A stretch of DNA of 64,000 nt from Pachyseris speciosa (lineage: Eukaryota > Cnidaria > Anthozoa > Scleractinia > Pachyseridae): the NCBI GenBank assembly GCA_016490735.1, contig JAEMWC010000213.1, positions 304,001-368,000 on the forward strand. The letters run 5' to 3'. The translations under genes and the position numbers were made by a program. The stretch's first letter is position 1, and every line of letters begins with the position of its first letter. The notes below the pieces were generated by a model. The model did not search any database and was not told the origin of the DNA. It saw nothing but the letters and a program-made list of their open reading frames with translations. This document shows positions 15,001 through 29,841 of the stretch, piece after piece.

Positions 15001-18000
15001 AACTAACAGTTAAGGCAATATTCGTGCGATTGAGAAAGTTGCAATGTTTTGGAGCATGGGAGTTTTTTACGGCCGGTTTTGGCCGGTACGGGTGCCAATG
15101 GGTTAAAATTAATGGTGTAATGATACATCAAACTATCGATGCATCGCGATTGTAAGTGTTCTGATAGCAATACATTGACTGCAAGTTAAACAATCGATAA
15201 TAATTGAGATAGTTTCCATAACTATCAATAATTTTTAAATGATCTCCTGTAGCATTTTCCTTGATTGAATAAATGCCTCTCATGTTGATTCTCAAGGTCT
15301 GTCTGATATTGTTCTGAGAACAAGGAACAATTTTACATGCATAAATGCCAAAACAAACTTTCCCAAGTTTGTGTTTCGAAATTCGTCTCCAGGTTTTTTA
15401 TTTCATTTTTACTACTTGAGTTGCGCAAGGAGTTTGGGATGGGCAATGTATAACAACAGTACACTCTAACATTGCTATACTATTTCAATAGTATTTCTAC
15501 TATTGCAGTACTATTGCAATAGCCAAAATGACCTCAATAGTCACCCCTAATTAAAATATATTTTAAAAAAAGACGATTTTATAGAGCCTGATGTAAAACC
15601 CAACTTTGTAACCTTCCTAATTAACAGAGCTTGCTATGTCATAGCTGCGATCATGATCCATCAAATCATAAAAATTAATGCAGACTTCTATAATTATTTG
15701 CTTGAGTTTGAGTAGAGTCTTTACAAATTCTTGCCCTTTTCTTACATGTAGACTCAGTCGTGGTGAATCTATAATGTATTGTATCCAATGCCTTATAATT
15801 TAAAAAAAATATATCAAAGTAACTGTGAAGTTAAGATATATAAGTCATCTGTTTTTTTTTTTTAACAGGAAGAGCTTCATTTGGTTGGATCTAGGATTCA
15901 CTTGTGTTACCTTTGTAACTGGTGCTCTGGCATTTTGGGGACCAAAATTCTTTCTTTATTCGACAAAAGCACAAGGAATTACAGATGTTTCGCAATCAGA
16001 GTAAGTACTATTTTATTTCAGAGTTACCTTGGCTATCTATATTAAAATGCACCTGAATCAAAAATTAACTACCAATTTTTTTTTCGTTTTTAGATACCTT
16101 ATAAGCCCCATATTTCATTTTCAGTTGTTTCCCTCCTTTGCATCAAAGATTCACCATTTGTAGGGGTTCCAAAATTCCTGCTATAGCCTGAAATTTGAGA
16201 CATTATGGTGCAGCCAAAAGGTCTCTGTGACATCATTTGTGTGTAATGTTCAAGCATGAAACATGGCTGAGAAGGTGAAAAAGCTTAAACCTGGAACGTT
16301 TTGTGCAACTGGTGGCCCTGGTAGTGAATCTTTGTAGTTCTCAGACATTTTTATTCCATGGAACTCACAAAAACAGTGTGACACACTCGACTGAGTACAC
16401 ATGAATGATGTCATGACTATTCACCGGACCCCAGGTCTTTGTTTAGAATTTTAGTGAGAAAGGCCCAACTTTCACTGTGTTTTAATTGATTCAAATGTCG
16501 AACTTCTCATGTGCCGAATAAAGTGATTTGATTCAGCGCATGAAAAGTTTGATGTTTGAAGTGGGCCTAAGGCATGTCAATTCTTGGAATCCTGTAGATG
16601 TTTTCAGATATGTGAATTCCTATCTGTATGCAGTTAGGTGTTCACAAACATGTGGAAAAATTACTGTTGGGTTGTTTCATTCTTCCTGGAAGGTCTGTAA
16701 TTTATTAATCTTCCAGTTTCTGCCAAGTGTTTTTATTTTAACAATTCCTTGAACTTGCATTACACTTACAATTAAGCACTTCTGTTTGGTATCGTTTTAA
16801 AACTCATGTTGTCTCCTATCACAGGAACTCGACAAGATTTCATGAGGATTTCAAAAGAAACAGTTTCTTACCCAATTATCTAGTACATGATTTGTTTTTT
16901 TGAACCATGCCACTTGTATTGCCTTCAGCGTGGGCACAAACTTGGTCAAAACTACTGTCATGTTTACAGGCAATTTGGTGCTATGCTCAATGCAGACCAT
17001 GGAAATGTGTAATGTACAGTACCACCTGAAAGTATTGACCCATTGGGACGAGGCAATACCTCGTCTTTGCCACGGGTTGTGGCCGTGCATACAGCGCGGT
17101 ATGCAAATTGTTTTCCCGCGGGAAAGCCAAGGTACAATTTTGCCACGGGAATGCTGCGGTAGAAAAGACGAGGCAATACCGTGGGAAAGAACAATGATTA
17201 ATTGCAGTTGTCAAACAAGCGGAAGGACTTTGTAAGTTCTTAAGGTGCGAAGATTCATGGAGAAAAAAATTGTTGTGCACTATTTGCGTATGGACTTATA
17301 ATTTTTGAGCCAGCCTCCATACAGTGTAAAATCGGAAGTCTTCAAATATTATAATGTGACCTACAGCTGTTTAGTACTGTTTAATCCAACACTAGAAGAA
17401 GTGCTGCTTTGTTGTATGAACTGTCGTGCTGACAATTTTATGCCGTCAAAACAAATTAAAGTCTGCCGGGCGAATGCGTTCGCATTTTCAGTTTTAGTCA
17501 TCGGTTTGGAAAAAGCTCATCCGTGCGAACTCAAAGTTGATTTGTCTGATACTAAAAAAGCTTTTGATCACTGCACTATTAGGTTAATCACTTTTGAAGT
17601 ATCGAAAGGCGAACAACTGGAAGTGATGCGAAAGACAGCCACAATTTAGTGTTTTATCTGATCATGATAATTAAGAATAGCATATTGAAGTCACCATATG
17701 AGAAAGATTCAGACAGCCATTATAGGAATCCTCGTATGTGCATAGACTCTTCATAGTTTCCTTGTAAAAGTTTTTGCTTTCATTCGGTATGTCTGTTTAT
17801 TAAAAGATCTTAAAAATTTCGATGCATTTGAATGCAAAGGTAACCAATGATCGTGGACAGGTGTGATCGATCAAGCGTAACGAGGCAAGAAGAATGATAA
17901 CCATCTCCCTTGATTTACGCCTCCGACGATTTTCAAGGTTAAAAAATATTGAATCTCCGACAGTCTCTGAAAAATATAGCTCATTTACTTCATCGTCATT

Positions 18001-21000
18001 CTGAGCTGCTGCACTAACAAAATGCACGTTGCGTTACCATATGCAAATGAGTGGAAGTTCTGTTTCGTGGTATGCAAATATTTGGCGTCTGCTAATGCCT
18101 TATCCAGACAAACAGATTGTGGTTTCACCATCCTTTATTAAAGTGATCTGTAGCCGTTTTTAAATATTAACTTTTTACATGCAATTGCTTTTTTATTTTC
18201 TTCGAAATTCCAATGATTTTCTGTTCGTTAGTATTTATCCAAGTATTTATGTATTCCTGACTGGTTAACTGTTCACAGCTTTTGTTTTGCTGCTCCGCCA
18301 TTCGGAACTACAGTTATGTAGCAGTTCAAAAGTTCTGCCTTTCAAGTCTCCCTCCACCTTCAGTTTCAGTTTCAGTTTATTTTTGCCATTTATTGTTGTT
18401 TTAAATTACAAAATAAATATATATTAAACTACAAGAGATATTAAATAATCGATAAAAGAAAAGCATTAGGTGAGGATGCCCATGTAGAAACCATTAGGGC
18501 TTATTCGGGCTACAGGCACCTCAAGAAAAATACAATAATAAAATGATAATTTTGGCGTGTCTTATTTAATTTGTAAGCATAATTATTTAGGTTAAAAAGC
18601 AAGAACACAAACAAAGAAACAAACAAACATAATTTTGTCAATTCAATTCAATTCAATTCAATTTTTATTCACACTTATTTGGCTGAAATACAAATGTTTA
18701 TAATAGAAATAAATAAATAATAAACAAGCAGAGCATTATATTATGTGATTTTACCTTCTAGGGGAGAAGTGCGTAGTGGCCAAAGGAGCAAGGCTTTCGT
18801 GTTGGCCACTACCTCTGTGCAATTACAGATATATTATAGAGCTCTGGTGATTAAATTAGAGTCAAAAATACATCAGTAAGGCAAACTGTACAATTACATA
18901 AGTATAAAATAATATAACTGTTTTTTTTTTTTTTACATGTTATGTTTTATTATGTTTGGCTATCAAGTAGGAAAAGTTTCTTAAAAACATTGTAAGGCAG
19001 ACACTTACATGTAACTACCGTTGAAATTGTTTCCCAGGTTTGTGATGCCACTACTCTAAACCATGCTAGTCCATAATTAGTTCTAGAAGATGGTCTGTAT
19101 AGGTTTTGACTAGTGGCAAATCTTGTATTATGCTTATGGACATCAGAAGCTAGGGAAACGAGATCATGCAGTGCAGGGGGTGTTTCTTGTTTATTGTATT
19201 GTAATTTATGGACAAGGGAACCAATTTTCAACTTAAAAATGTTCTCTAACTTAAAAGAGTAAAGTATGGTGTTGCATTTTCTCTTTTATCTACAAAGAAG
19301 ATGCAGTGGAGGCAGTTGTTATGGCTTATTTTTATCTTTTTAATCTAGTTTGGCATGCTGTACCCCAGCTCATTAACCCGTAATTTAGATACGGATATAT
19401 AAGTGTATAGTGTAGTTGTTTGAGCGTATTCATAGAGACATAGTATCTAAGTTTATATAAAATTCCAATGTTTTTTGTTATTATGTTGTTAATGTACTGG
19501 AGCTGGGCATCCCATTTTAAGCAATCATCGATAAAGACGCCAAGGTATTTAATTTGAGATTTTTGTTCTATGTCGCAAGCCAATACTTGAACATCAACTT
19601 TCTTCCTAGGCGAAGTTATTAACATATAGTGGGTCTTCTTAAAGTTAATTGTTAGCTTATTTGCTGTACAATATATTAAAACATTCCAAGTTCTTCATTT
19701 ATAACTCTTTGCGATTGTTCTGGGTCTTTTGATGAATAGAAAATATTTGTATCGTCAGCAAAAATTCTAAAACTCAGTTTCTTCGAGGATTCAGGTAGGT
19801 CATTAATGTACAGCAGAAAAAGTAGTGGTCCTAAGGTGGAACCTTGAGGGACACCACACGTAATGGTTTTTAAGCTGGATTTTGTATTACCAACTTTTAC
19901 AAACTGTTTGTGATTGGTTATATAGCTTGAAAACCATACATGGGGGAGACCTCGAATGCCATATTTGCTTAGTTTGTCTAAAAGAATCTGGTGATTGATT
20001 GTATCAAATGCCTTTGAAAAATCTAAAAAACAGCGCATGTTATTTTTCCATCGTCAATTGCTGATTTTAAGTTTTCAAGAGTTTCTAGTATTTATTTATT
20101 TATTTATTTATTTATTTTATTTATTTATCCAGGGTCATCCAATTTAGCAGAGCTAGTTTAAATGGAGCCCTGACAAAACACAAAAACAAAGACATTAAAA
20201 CATTAAAGTTAGACAATTAATTAAGTTAAGACAACATGTAACACAAGTGTTACTGTTTAAAGTGGCGCTTTAGCTTGATTTTAAATTCACTAAGGGCATC
20301 TACTTGTCTAATGATTCTCGGTAGGGTGTTATAGGTCCGAGCACCATTTATTCTAAAGCTACCTTGGTATTTGGTAGTTTTTGCAAAGGGAGGGCGCAGT
20401 AAATCACGACTTCTGGTGTTATAGCCATGAAAAAGGTGCGAATAACTTTGAATAACTTTGAATAACTTTTTCGGAAGCCAAATTGGAAGTTAAAAAGCAG
20501 ACGTTGTTTTTCTAAGAAGGAGACAAGTTGCTGATACACTAATCATTCCAGAACTTTACTAAAAGGAGAAATAACTGCTAGGCCTATAATTCCCTAGTTC
20601 AGTTTCTGCACCACTCTTGAATGTGGGAGTTACCTTTGATATTTTGAAAAGTTCAGGAACTTTCCCCGTTAATATTGACTCGTTATATATTACAGTAAAA
20701 GGTTTGGAGAGAGGCTCACTTGCGAGTTTAATTAGCTTGTTGGGGATGTTTAAGGAAGTTTTATTTTCGTTTAGACTTGTAAATAATGCAAATACCTGTG
20801 CTTCTGTTATTGGAGAAAGATAAAAGCTACATGTTGGTGAAGAGGTTATGTACTGTGTAGGATCTTTGTTATTAGTTGTTATTTTCTTAGCTAAGGTTGG
20901 CCCGATATTCACAAAGAAATAATTAAATAGTTCAGCAATATCCTCCTCCTGTGTGAAGGTCTTATTGTTAAGAGTAATTCTGGTGGGACGAGTCTGACCT

Positions 21001-24000
21001 TTAGTTTTCCTTTTAACAAGAGTACCAATGAGTTTCCAGGTTTGCTTGAAGTTATCCTTATATCTTAAAAATTGTGTGCTATAGTAGTCAGATTTACTTT
21101 TATTCTTTATATGTGTAAGTACATTTGCATAATGCTTGTATTCACTTGCTTTTTGCATGTCTTTACTCAAAAAATGCGTGCGGTACATTTTCTGTTTCCT
21201 TTTTATTGACTTTAGTATACCCTTAGTAAGCCATGGCTTATTAAGTTGTTTTTGCTTGGTTTGACTAGCTTTTTTTATAGGTGCATGTTTCTCTACAAGC
21301 TGATTTAGAACGCTAATTATATCACGCACCTTTTCATCTAAATCCTTATCAGGTTTTGAGAATTTCTTGCCAATCAATCAGATTAATGTCATCTAAAAAT
21401 AGTTCATTCTTAAATTTAGAATAATCTCTAAAGTATCTTTTATTCTTATTCCGTGGAGGCTGGGTTTCAATTACACAAAAAATTGGAAGATGATCTGTTA
21501 TATCAACTGTTAAAATTCCTGCAGTGAAGTTTTGTAAAGAGTTTGCATAAATATGATCTGTAAGTGTTAATAAGGGTAATAAGGGGAAGTCAGTTCAGGA
21601 GGAAAGTTCTTAATTTAGACTTTGAGAAATTGAGAAAAACTGTCAGCATTCTGAATTTCTTTGTCTTTGATCTTCGATGTTCTTTTACGCACGTATTAAA
21701 AAGCCGATAGATCTATGTGTAGCGACCATGCATGACTGTCCTTAATCCTGTTTGAGGTACTTAGTTCAAGATTTCCTGCCAAAACTTGTTTCAGTTACAA
21801 TGTTCTTTGGTGCGATTTTAATGTGACATATCCAAAACACAAAGAAAATAAAAGCCTAGTCAAACTCAACCGCGGTATTTCATTACCTCGGTTTTACCTC
21901 GGTTAGTTTTCCTGCGTCAACTTTGGAGCCTGACCAAAAAAATTCCTCGGTAAAAAAGCTGCCTGCCACGGGAATACCGAGGGAAAGTCGCGAGGAGGTC
22001 AAGCGGCAATGACGTAGTAAAGGGGTCAATACTTTCAGGTGGTACTGTAGCTTTCTTCTCTACTCATTATGTGTAAACTGGTTGGTTCAACTGGCTTCAA
22101 AATACTAAATGTAATCTTTCATAGATTATAATGCATACATCACTCATTGCATCTTAAGCTTACAACCAAACTTTATTGCGAAATCCATTTGTGACACTGA
22201 TTAGTTTATTTAATGAATTTTTTAAACAAAGGGAGAGAAAGTAATCCAGGAAAAGCACATCAAAAGTTACTAAACAGTTTTCTTTGGGTAAAATTAATGC
22301 TTAAGAAGTGCTTAATTCCACTAGTTTCCAGTCACAGATCTGCCAAAATGAAAAAAAAATTGATAACAACAAACCAGAAATTTTTACAAACATGTCCTTA
22401 AACAATAGTGTCTAATGTACAAGCTAAGACAAGGCTTGATAAAATGTTTTTTTCCTGCTCTTATCTAAAAGAAGGCATGACTTATGTAAAACCATTAATT
22501 TTTATTTTGTTTTCTGCTAAATGACCATCAAACAATTTGTGACCCTCCATGGGAAAACAGTGAATAAGGTGATCGCACGCACACGGCACGGTCCTAACAT
22601 GTTCGCACGTTACTTGTCTAACACGCTTAACATGTGCTTATGCAAAAAACACAAAAGAATTGGAGAAGCATGTTAGTGCCCTTTGTTAACAGTGTGTTAA
22701 CACGGTGGGCCTTTCAACACGCAAATTTCTTTCTTCTTGACACGGTAGCTCTGTGTTAACATGGTTGACAAATAGGGATGGCGAATGGTAAATCAGAGAC
22801 TTTCTCAGACAGCTAGACTGATATATTATTTTTCTGCGAGTCTGGGACCTTCTTAGCCTTGCAAAAGAAATCGATACTCCAACATGACGTTGCGAACAAT
22901 CCGGTGAAATTTGACAAAAACTCTGCGAGACACGTATTTTTTGAAGAACCATTCGCCACCCCTACAATGGTACGAACGCCAGGGAAGAGATAAACTACGT
23001 TTTCATGTTACTTTTCACTCTTCCAGTGAAAGGCTTCGACAAAATAAAAACAGTTATTTTCACTGAAAGTCAAAGACAATTCTTCTCGAGTCCCTTGACA
23101 GAGGTTTTGATTTATCGAACAGAACGCTCATGGAGATATTTATCGGTGGCAGATCTATGTCACGTGCTAGGCAACCAGTTGCAGAGTGATGATATTTCAT
23201 TCGATCATGTTTCATACCGTAGCATTCGGCGGTCTTCGATATATTCCAGAGCAACATTTTGAGATTTCTTTGCCAGCATGTGAGAAAACATTGTTTACCT
23301 TTTTGCTACGGTGCTATCATTAACTAACAGCGTTTATTCTAAGCCAAACAAGAAAGTGTAGTTTCGGAATTCTTTTCACATCTTCAAAAGCCAGTTAACA
23401 GCAATTTGTGGGTTTATCCAGCAGTGTGAGAAAATTCAAAAGTATTCAGTAACGAAACAAATAATATCAGAGCAAAGCGAGCGAAATTCAAAACAAGTCT
23501 TTCTCTGCATGAAAACAGCAACTGGTTGCCGTATAGTTTGCAATTACTATAATATAATGTGTGTAGTTATGAACGAGCCGAAGTTGACACTGATATCGAA
23601 TGCCAAAAGTTGATAGTATATTTCACGATGTTCGCCACATCGGAGCAATTACTACCCTGTGAGCAGAGGTCCTTCGATCTTCCCTACTTATCTAGGAAGA
23701 TCGAAGGGCCTCTGCTCGCAGGGTAAGCAATTACTTGCCGGTTGAATTACGGGGTTCGTCGAGTTTTCTTTGGTTTGGTTTTACTGACAAGATTATTCTT
23801 TTGTAGTAAGTTTCAATTTCGGCTGTTTCGGTCATTTTGTTTCGGTGGTTTTCTTCATTCGTTTCGGTGGTGGTTTTGTTTTGTTGACAAGGTTATTCAG
23901 TGTGTAGTTCATGTTTCGGTCGTTTCGTTTAAGTGGTTTTGTTTAGTTCTGGGTTTTACTACAGCCCTTTGAGAAGATGGTCCTTCGCAACGCCAGTTGT

Positions 24001-27000
24001 TGAAAAAGTTTTCATACCGATAAGACGGCCAGTTACTGCATGCGATGTGCACTCGATGTCCACTGTTCAGCGTGTTCTCGATGTTAGATGCTCAGCGTGT
24101 TAGAAGTTGACACGGTAAGCGTGTTTGAAGAGAGCCAAAACGCATGCAACGCTCATTGCACACTCTTTTGTCTTTAGCGTGCGTGAAAAACAAAGACTTC
24201 AACTTTAATGAGGTAGGCTACTCGCACGCGAACTAACGTGTTAAGTCACGCTCCTTTTTGTCTCAACGTGCGAACGTGCCGTGTGCGTGTGTTCACCTTA
24301 TTCACTGTTTTCCCATGGAGGGTCACATTTTGTCCAACATTGGGTTGAAATAACATGTTTCGCCTTATAGCTGCCTCTCTCAAAGTTTGGCCTTGATCAA
24401 ACATTTTCCTCCAAACTTTAGCGGGAGAGGAAGTGTTTGATAGCTTGTGTAAAGCTGCCCGCTCCCCTCCCCTCCCTTCTTTCCTGATTTTTCCTGATGG
24501 GAGAGGGTGGCTGTATAAATACTAGTGTCTGATGGTAAACGAGAGGAGTTAAACGAAGAGTCCAAACACCTTAACACATGTCTTCCCTCCATTGTTATCA
24601 CTTTCATAACATCGTTATCACTTTCATAACAATACAATACTAGTGTCTGATGGTAAACGAGAGGAGTTAAATGAAGAGTCCAAACACCTTAACACATGTC
24701 TTCCCTCCATCGTTATCACTTTCATAACAATTTCCCAAGTCCTCGGCAAACCATATTTGGAATCTCTTCCGTGACGTCACAGGCAATGGGGTACAACAGT
24801 TGTCAAAAAGCAGCACTGGAGAATTGATGTTTGTTGCGGGTAGCTTGTAATACAACCGTAACACACAGCTACTGGATCCGGCCTCCTTCATGAACTCATC
24901 CTTGGGAGGGAGGCGTTTCTTTTGGGTGTCAGTTATGAGGGTTCCAATGTGAAATCCAGCAGGAAAAGTGGCATGAGAGCATCCCCAGTGAGACTGATAG
25001 CTGGCTTTGCATGAGATGTACCCACTTTGGTAGACCAGCTTAAGGTGGCTGAACACAGTTTTCGCGCGCGCTCTTGCTGATGCGATTCAGCACGTGCACG
25101 AGGATTGCAAAAATAAACATGCCGTTGATACAGCGATCATTTTTTGGGCTCATGCCCACTCTATCTTTGCTATTTTTATTCGTAATTAAACGCAGTGTGT
25201 TGATGGCTTTAGTCTTTAATAACAAAGGTATGTTAGAAAAGGTAACGATGCAAAGAACTCAGCATTTCTCGGATTTTTCTATATCGAAAGAACCCAGTTA
25301 AATGCAGCGCATGCGCAGTTGCTCGAAAAATTGAGACGGACTGCTCTTGCAGAAACTCGCCGATTTCTAACGATCCAGTCGTTAGAATTTCAAGAAATTT
25401 GGCAAAAAAATAGTTCACAAACCACGCGAATGATCTATCACGAAAAATCTGAATTTTGACAGGGAATTTTCAATAATACAGAAAACGATTTACGGTGAAT
25501 TACGAAAATCACCTATGTCAAAATTTTATTAGAACAGTGTTGACAGAAGGGATTTAATGTCAATTCGTAGTGGGCAAACGATGAAAACAATCTAACGACT
25601 GGATTTTTTTAAATAGACAAAAAACATTTTATAAGCCTTGTTTTTAACCAACTCCGTTGCCATGGCAACAGCACACAGACTAGCCAAAATGCAAGAATAA
25701 ATACTTCTGTGGTTAATCTTGACTCTTGCAAAAAACTGGCGCCAAAGCATAAATAGTTTTAAAGTAATGGTGAATTAGGCATAAGCACTTGAAAACTGTG
25801 TTCGGCCACCTTAAAGGTGATCTCATCACCAGATGATGGAGTTGTGAAGCTTCCAAAATAATTACATCCAGTAATAATTACATCCAGTATCATCCACAAA
25901 GTGCACTTCCGGCGTTTCTGCGCAAGCGCTAACTATTTTTAACAGAGGGATGCCTGTTGTCACATATCGGAAAATGTCGATTCACCTTGTGTCTTTTGAA
26001 GTGTGAACAAACAATATGTTAAGAGAAGTGTCTATGCGAATGATTGCAAGTTCAAGGCGAGAAGAAAGCTTTTAACATGAGTAAACTTAACTCCAGATGG
26101 ACTGCCGTGTTTCCTCGTGTCTGCTTCAGTAGACTGCGAGTAGTCTCTAAATTTGGCGAAGGATTGTGGGGCGGGCGAAAGACACGTGCGCGCGCGAAGT
26201 TGCGAGGAGACGCGACGCGAGGGGAGCGCCAAAAATTAGAGACTACAGACAAAGGGAGTTTGACCTTTCATGGCCGAGTGATTCGGAAGTATAAATCTCA
26301 TATCAACAGCAAGAATGATACTTGTTGTCACGTATCGGAAAGCGTCGATTCACCTTGTGTCTTTGAAGTCTGAACAACTAATATGTTAAGAGAAGTGTCT
26401 ATACGAATGTTTGCAACTTCAACAGCGAGAAGAAAGCTTTTAACATGACCAAAATTTAACTCCAGATGGACTGCCGTGTTCCCCGTATCCGCTCCATTGA
26501 GATGTACATTTTGTTGAATAACTCAAGTACGGGTTATCACACACCCCTGAGACTTTGACAGGTAGTTAATTTACTGTTTTCCCACAATATCTCAATTTCT
26601 GGACTTAAATTTTTGAATGATAAGCGATTAGTTTTTACAAATGTACTAGCGGCTTGAAACTGTCCAGAAATGTTCCTTTCTTGTGTTTCAAATGACCCTG
26701 GATTGACGTATTTGTAAACAGTTTCACTCTGCTAATTAATTTTCTACTCACATTTCACCGAGACTCCATTCACATTTATGTGAAAAAATCCAACATCATT
26801 CGATAAGCGTTTCCTTTCTCAAACAATTATCCATCGAAGGGAAAACAAGTGTGCTTAGTTTTTTTTGGAATCAATACACTATTTTTATCACCTTGCATAA
26901 TGATAAACCTCTGTGGCCTAAAGGTCATTGTTCCTGCCTGTGCACAGCTAAACCGGGTTCGATGTCTTTTAGTGGTATATATCACGGGCTTTATTTTTTC

Positions 27001-29775
27001 TGTTTCTCTTTTCCTTGTTCTTTTAGAAATATTTTTTACAAGTGTTATAATTGTTGTTCTCAATGGTTGAGCTGTATTTTAGAGGAATATATGTTGATAG
27101 GGGTCTAAAGAAATAGACTCCAACACAAGCTAAACACAATGCGTCCGATGTAAGAAAGACAGACTTCCAGTTAGGGAGACAATACTGTTTATTGCAAGCC
27201 CGAGTTTAGGCTAATTGTAGCCTCTTGTTTCCCTTAAATCCAAAACAAACAGGAGATGGTGTCATCTGGATCCAGTTTACTATTAAAATAGAAGAGAATT
27301 GTAATCAGTCGGAAGTTGTACTAATTGGTACAAAAGTCAAGTACAAAATAAAAAAGTAAAAGTGGCTACATGAAATATGTTGTTGACCACCTAATACATC
27401 GAAAAAAATATACCATATTGACTGGTTCTGTGCCCCATAAATATGTGACTCGGTTTTAAATAGTGGCGAATCTTCTCTTTCAGGGGTACCCTATAACACA
27501 TTTTGGTACTGTATCTGTTCAGTGGAGGGTAGTTCGCCTTAGGCTTTCGGTGTCGATTAAAGACTGTACTTGGATTTTTGTAGCTGAAACATGGCCTAAA
27601 AGACTAGCAATGAGGATATCATAGCCCCTGAGGTTTTCGAAAAGGTCACATAAATCTGTTTTTGGCAGTCAAAAATGTCAGCTGGTTTCTAGTTCCCTAG
27701 AAAGTTCGTGGAAAGTTCATTTCAGCTAGCATTTTCTCAAAGGAAGATTTTGTTTCTTATCATTTTTGGGCAATTGAAATTTCAGCTAAAGAACCCGAAT
27801 AGATGAAATTATTTTAGCTAACAAAAACATCACTTTAAACAGACTTCAAACAGCATATGGTGTTTAAAAATGCCTTGCTAGAGCTTTTTGTTGATTTGGC
27901 TCATTGGGTGCCCCTGCTCTTTGGCTACACAACATACCCATGCAATCAAACTTAAATACGATAACCATTTTTTTGAAGGGAAGCCTGGCAAGAGGCAGCT
28001 GTCTGGTGGAGGACAGGTGGTGGGACAGGGGATAGGGGGCTAAGATTCAAACGACTCAAAAATAGCCAGTCAGAATACTTACTCATCTGACATTGATCTC
28101 CTGAGAATCCAGATTGAAAGCTGCAGATATATTTGTTGACCTGATCAATGCATGTTCCTCTGTTTGAAGAAGGGTTGCTGGAACACTCGTTTATATATGC
28201 AGAAAAATTGTGAAGTAATTTGATGCTGCAACATCGTGTTGGAGAGGGGCAGCAATAGAGCCTTAAAAAGTTGGAGCAGAAAAGGATGGGAGCCTGGAAG
28301 AATAGGGGCAGGTGGACCTAAAGAGGCAGGAGAAAAGAGAATGGAAAGCAGCTAGGAGAGAAATTATTTATCAGGGGGAGGGAGCAAAGTGAAAAACGAC
28401 AAGAGTTGGAAGGAAATGGTATGGGAAGAAGGAGAACAGGGTACAGAAAGTGGGAGGTTTGGACCCCTTTGTTGGGACAATGTCAAAAAAAGAGTTTACT
28501 ATTGAAATGAAGAGGAATGTTATTAAAAGAAACTTAACCTGTTTATCTATAGCATGCTACCATTCATTGACTTAACGTAAAAACACACTGTATACTCATC
28601 AGGATATAATAGCTTAAAAATTTACTCCAAAATTTATTCCAAATTGCACAAGAAAATCATGTGATTAATTAAATAATAATCTACACGAAAAAATTGCGAG
28701 ATAGCTTATCATTGTTTTGTAGAAGCAATGCAGGTGAATCATGTGTAAAAATAATTTATTCATTATGCGTTTAGTCAAAACAACAGTTTTGTCAATGTTT
28801 TTAAAGTTTTTTAAGCCGCAAAAACCGGCTAAACAGTTATGGGCTATAGCTAAAGGCTAATTTGTATTTCAAGTGTCTATCAAAGGTGCTGTAATTCATT
28901 ACCTTCCGTATTTCTGGTTCACAATCTTTGCCTTGTTTGTTTGCTTGTTTATCTCGGTAAAATGGCTTGAGTTAAGTTCAACATGCTCTTAAAATTAATT
29001 TTTAGATTTCATCGGTAATTCCCTTCTAAAGACATCACTTTCTCACAAGGCAGACAGCCAAAGAGCGGTACTTTTTGCACTGTTCTCATCTTTAGAGCTG
29101 CTGCTTGTTGCGGTTGCGAAAGAAAACTTGCTCTAAACAGCAGCCATTGTTTTTGCTCACAGCTCATCAATGTACTTTGCGCCATTCATAGGCTGCATTT
29201 GATTGGCTCAATTTCACTGCCTTTGTTTATCAACCAATCAGAATTCTCTGTTTATTTCTCTTCTTTGCACTGTATTTCCTTTTTTCTACACCGAATTACC
29301 TTTATTCTGCAACTGTTTCCTGAAAACTGCATTTCTCTTAGCCAACCAGAATCGAGAAAATTTTTCATGTCATTATTAGAGGGGAAACCCACAATACTTT
29401 AAATGTTATTAATAATACTATCACAGCTACAAGTCCAAATTACTATAATGAGAACAAAAAACTTGCTTTACATGAGTGCTGTGTATATGTTGTAGTTCAA
29501 TTTTATCCTTGGTTCAATTTTTATTTTCTTTTGTTCTTGTGCATGGTAATGTATGATAATGAGTACAAAACAAAGAAAAATAAAAAATTGCACCAAGGAT
29601 AAAAGTGAACCACAACATATACAGCATGTAGCTATTTTTATCACAAAAGAAATTCCTTCAGCCAGCTTGGGATGCTCTGAGAGAGTCGGCCTGCCTCAGC
29701 TCAACTGTCAAGCCAGAGAACTGTTCCTATGAGTAGCTGAAGCTATTTTTCATGTAATTTGTGAGTGGCCAGGGA

Positions 29776-29841
<66 letters not shown>

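Larger units (their letters stand above)
17017..22047. mobile_element. TA-flanked terminal-inverted-repeat transposon (5.0 kb) carrying nested LINEs
   Basis: The left end CAGTACCACCTGAAAGTATT (continuing GACCC) is exactly inverted at the right end finishing at 22047. TA lies on both sides (17015-17016 and 22048-22049). Inner terminal parts are also related (CGGTATTGCC/CCTCGGTAAAA-type phrases). The CAGTACC start and TA target match the element at 7078-8610, so both probably use Tc1/mariner/pogo-type transposition. The frame at 17305-17649 (114 residues) shows no known transposase motif. Most of the interior is a secondary LINE insertion. Confidence 0.8.

Noticed and set aside
17305..17649. 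114-residue frame inside the TA-flanked element as a transposase
   Set aside because: No DDE-type spacing, helix-turn-helix or other transposase motif could be seen.
23742..23972. Phe-rich 76-residue frame
   Set aside because: It derives from a GTTTCGGT-type low-complexity tract inside the foldback element.
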